NCBI RefSeq assembly: GCF_946481145.1
Contig: NZ_CAMLMJ010000048.1
Span: 1-6,207, forward strand
DNA: 6,207 nucleotides
Source of the DNA: an uncultured Sediminibacterium sp.
Lineage (GTDB): Bacteria > Bacteroidota > Bacteroidia > Chitinophagales > Chitinophagaceae
Reading direction: 5' to 3'
In this document: piece after piece, positions 6,068 through 6,207 of the stretch
How positions within the stretch are numbered: the stretch's first letter is position 1
Layout of the letters: each line of letters opens with the position of its first letter
The notes under the pieces: model-generated
The model's database searches: none
Told to the model about the DNA's origin: nothing
The model's input: the letters and a program-made list of their open reading frames with translations, nothing else
Made by a program: the position numbers and the translations under genes

Positions 6068-6126
6068 TGCCGACGTTTTTGTCGGCATCGAGACTTTAAC
6101 GTCTCGACCAGATGACTGTCTTGCAT

Positions 6127-6160
6127 AAAAAAAAGAGGTTAAGTAATCACTCAACCTCTT
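6127..6160 (-). terminator. Rho-independent-like terminator in repeat copy 2
   Basis: AAGAGGTT (6133-6140) pairs with AACCTCTT (6153-6160). In minus-strand RNA the stem continues through a G-U pair and three more pairs to a 4-nt loop. The minus strand then runs into eight T (6134-6127). This is a good intrinsic terminator for transcription coming from the right, placed just after a tRNA 3'-end fragment. Confidence 0.8.
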
Positions 6161-6165
6161 CTTCT

Positions 6166-6186
6166 GTCGGGACGACTGGATTCGAA
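6166..6186 (-). pseudogene. tRNA-Pro-like 3'-end fragment, copy 2
   Basis: This is identical in all 21 bases to the fragment at 6047-6067, with the same T-loop, T-stem 3' strand, acceptor 3' strand and discriminator. It is bounded upstream (right side) by the 8-bp-arm hairpin that closes the window, so any 5' tRNA half would lie outside and only after that hairpin. It is not a functional tRNA as seen. Confidence 0.7.
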
Positions 6187-6207
6187 TGCCGACGTTTTTG
6201 TCGGCAT

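Larger units (their letters stand above)
5971..6207 (-). repeat. Tandem pair of 118/119-bp tRNA-derived palindromic repeats
   Basis: Copy 1 is 5971-6088 and copy 2 is 6089-6207, ending exactly at the window edge. By hand alignment they differ at 12 positions plus one base in an A-run. The final 42 bp are identical (6047-6088 and 6166-6207). In plus-strand order each copy holds: a hairpin with arms CGAGAC and GTCTCG (5971-5988; 6089-6106), a CCAG...TGCA stretch, a terminator-like hairpin, a 21-bp tRNA 3'-end match, and a hairpin with 8-bp arms ATGCCGAC and GTCGGCAT (6067-6088; 6186-6207). The natural reading direction is the minus strand, because the tRNA segment and the T-tracts point that way. 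No ORF is present. It looks like a dispersed or arrayed noncoding element built around a tRNA 3' end and its terminator. Confidence 0.88.

Noticed and set aside
5971..6207. Functional tRNA gene(s)
   Set aside because: Only the 3' portion matches tRNA anatomy. The 5' acceptor strand, D-arm and an anticodon loop are missing from both copies.
5971..6207. Integron attC sites or an insertion sequence
   Set aside because: No attC-type core sites, no integrase or transposase ORF, and no terminal inverted repeats with target duplications are visible.

Overview
The window looks like Bacteroidota DNA, plausibly a Chitinophaga-like soil or plant-polymer degrader. The reasons are a Bacteroides-expansion-type ECF sigma factor with a hydrophobic C-terminal tail, a large secreted DUF1680/beta-L-arabinofuranosidase-type protein with a signal peptide ending in YAQ, starts without clear Shine-Dalgarno sequences, and long A+T-rich spacers. 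The genus assignment is inference.

Layout, left to right. Positions 1-103 are a perfect heptamer tandem array (ACATCAG, 14 copies plus 5 nt). Next, on the minus strand, comes an ECF sigma factor (117-695) with no anti-sigma gene visible. A 260-bp spacer follows, holding two adjacent perfect 12-bp palindromes and a terminator with a perfect 20-bp stem. A 1019-residue secreted glycoside hydrolase (959-4018, minus) has a LamG-type domain, an Ig-like domain and a catalytic module of the GH127/GH146 type. Its 216-bp upstream spacer has promoter-like elements overlapping a dyad.

From 4235 to 5910 lies a visibly more AT-rich group. A CPBP-family membrane protease-like gene and a cupin gene overlap by 4 bp (ATGA) on the minus strand, and a HxlR-type regulator is transcribed divergently from a 138-bp shared spacer with several inverted repeats. 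The arrangement suggests that the regulator controls itself and the two-gene operon, possibly as an acquired module.

The last 237 bp (5971-6207) are two tandem copies of a 118/119-bp element. Read on the minus strand, each copy carries the exact 3' end of a proline-type tRNA (T-loop, T-stem 3' strand, acceptor 3' strand, discriminator), then a rho-independent-like hairpin, a degenerate piece of tRNA 3' half and a hairpin. At the junction of the two copies, two hairpins sit exactly where they split a T-arm. This tRNA-derived repeat is the most unusual thing here. Because both ends of the window stop inside repeats, it may be a whole contig bounded by assembly-breaking repeats.

The hydrolase, the sigma factor and the CPBP/cupin/HxlR group show no obvious shared pathway.
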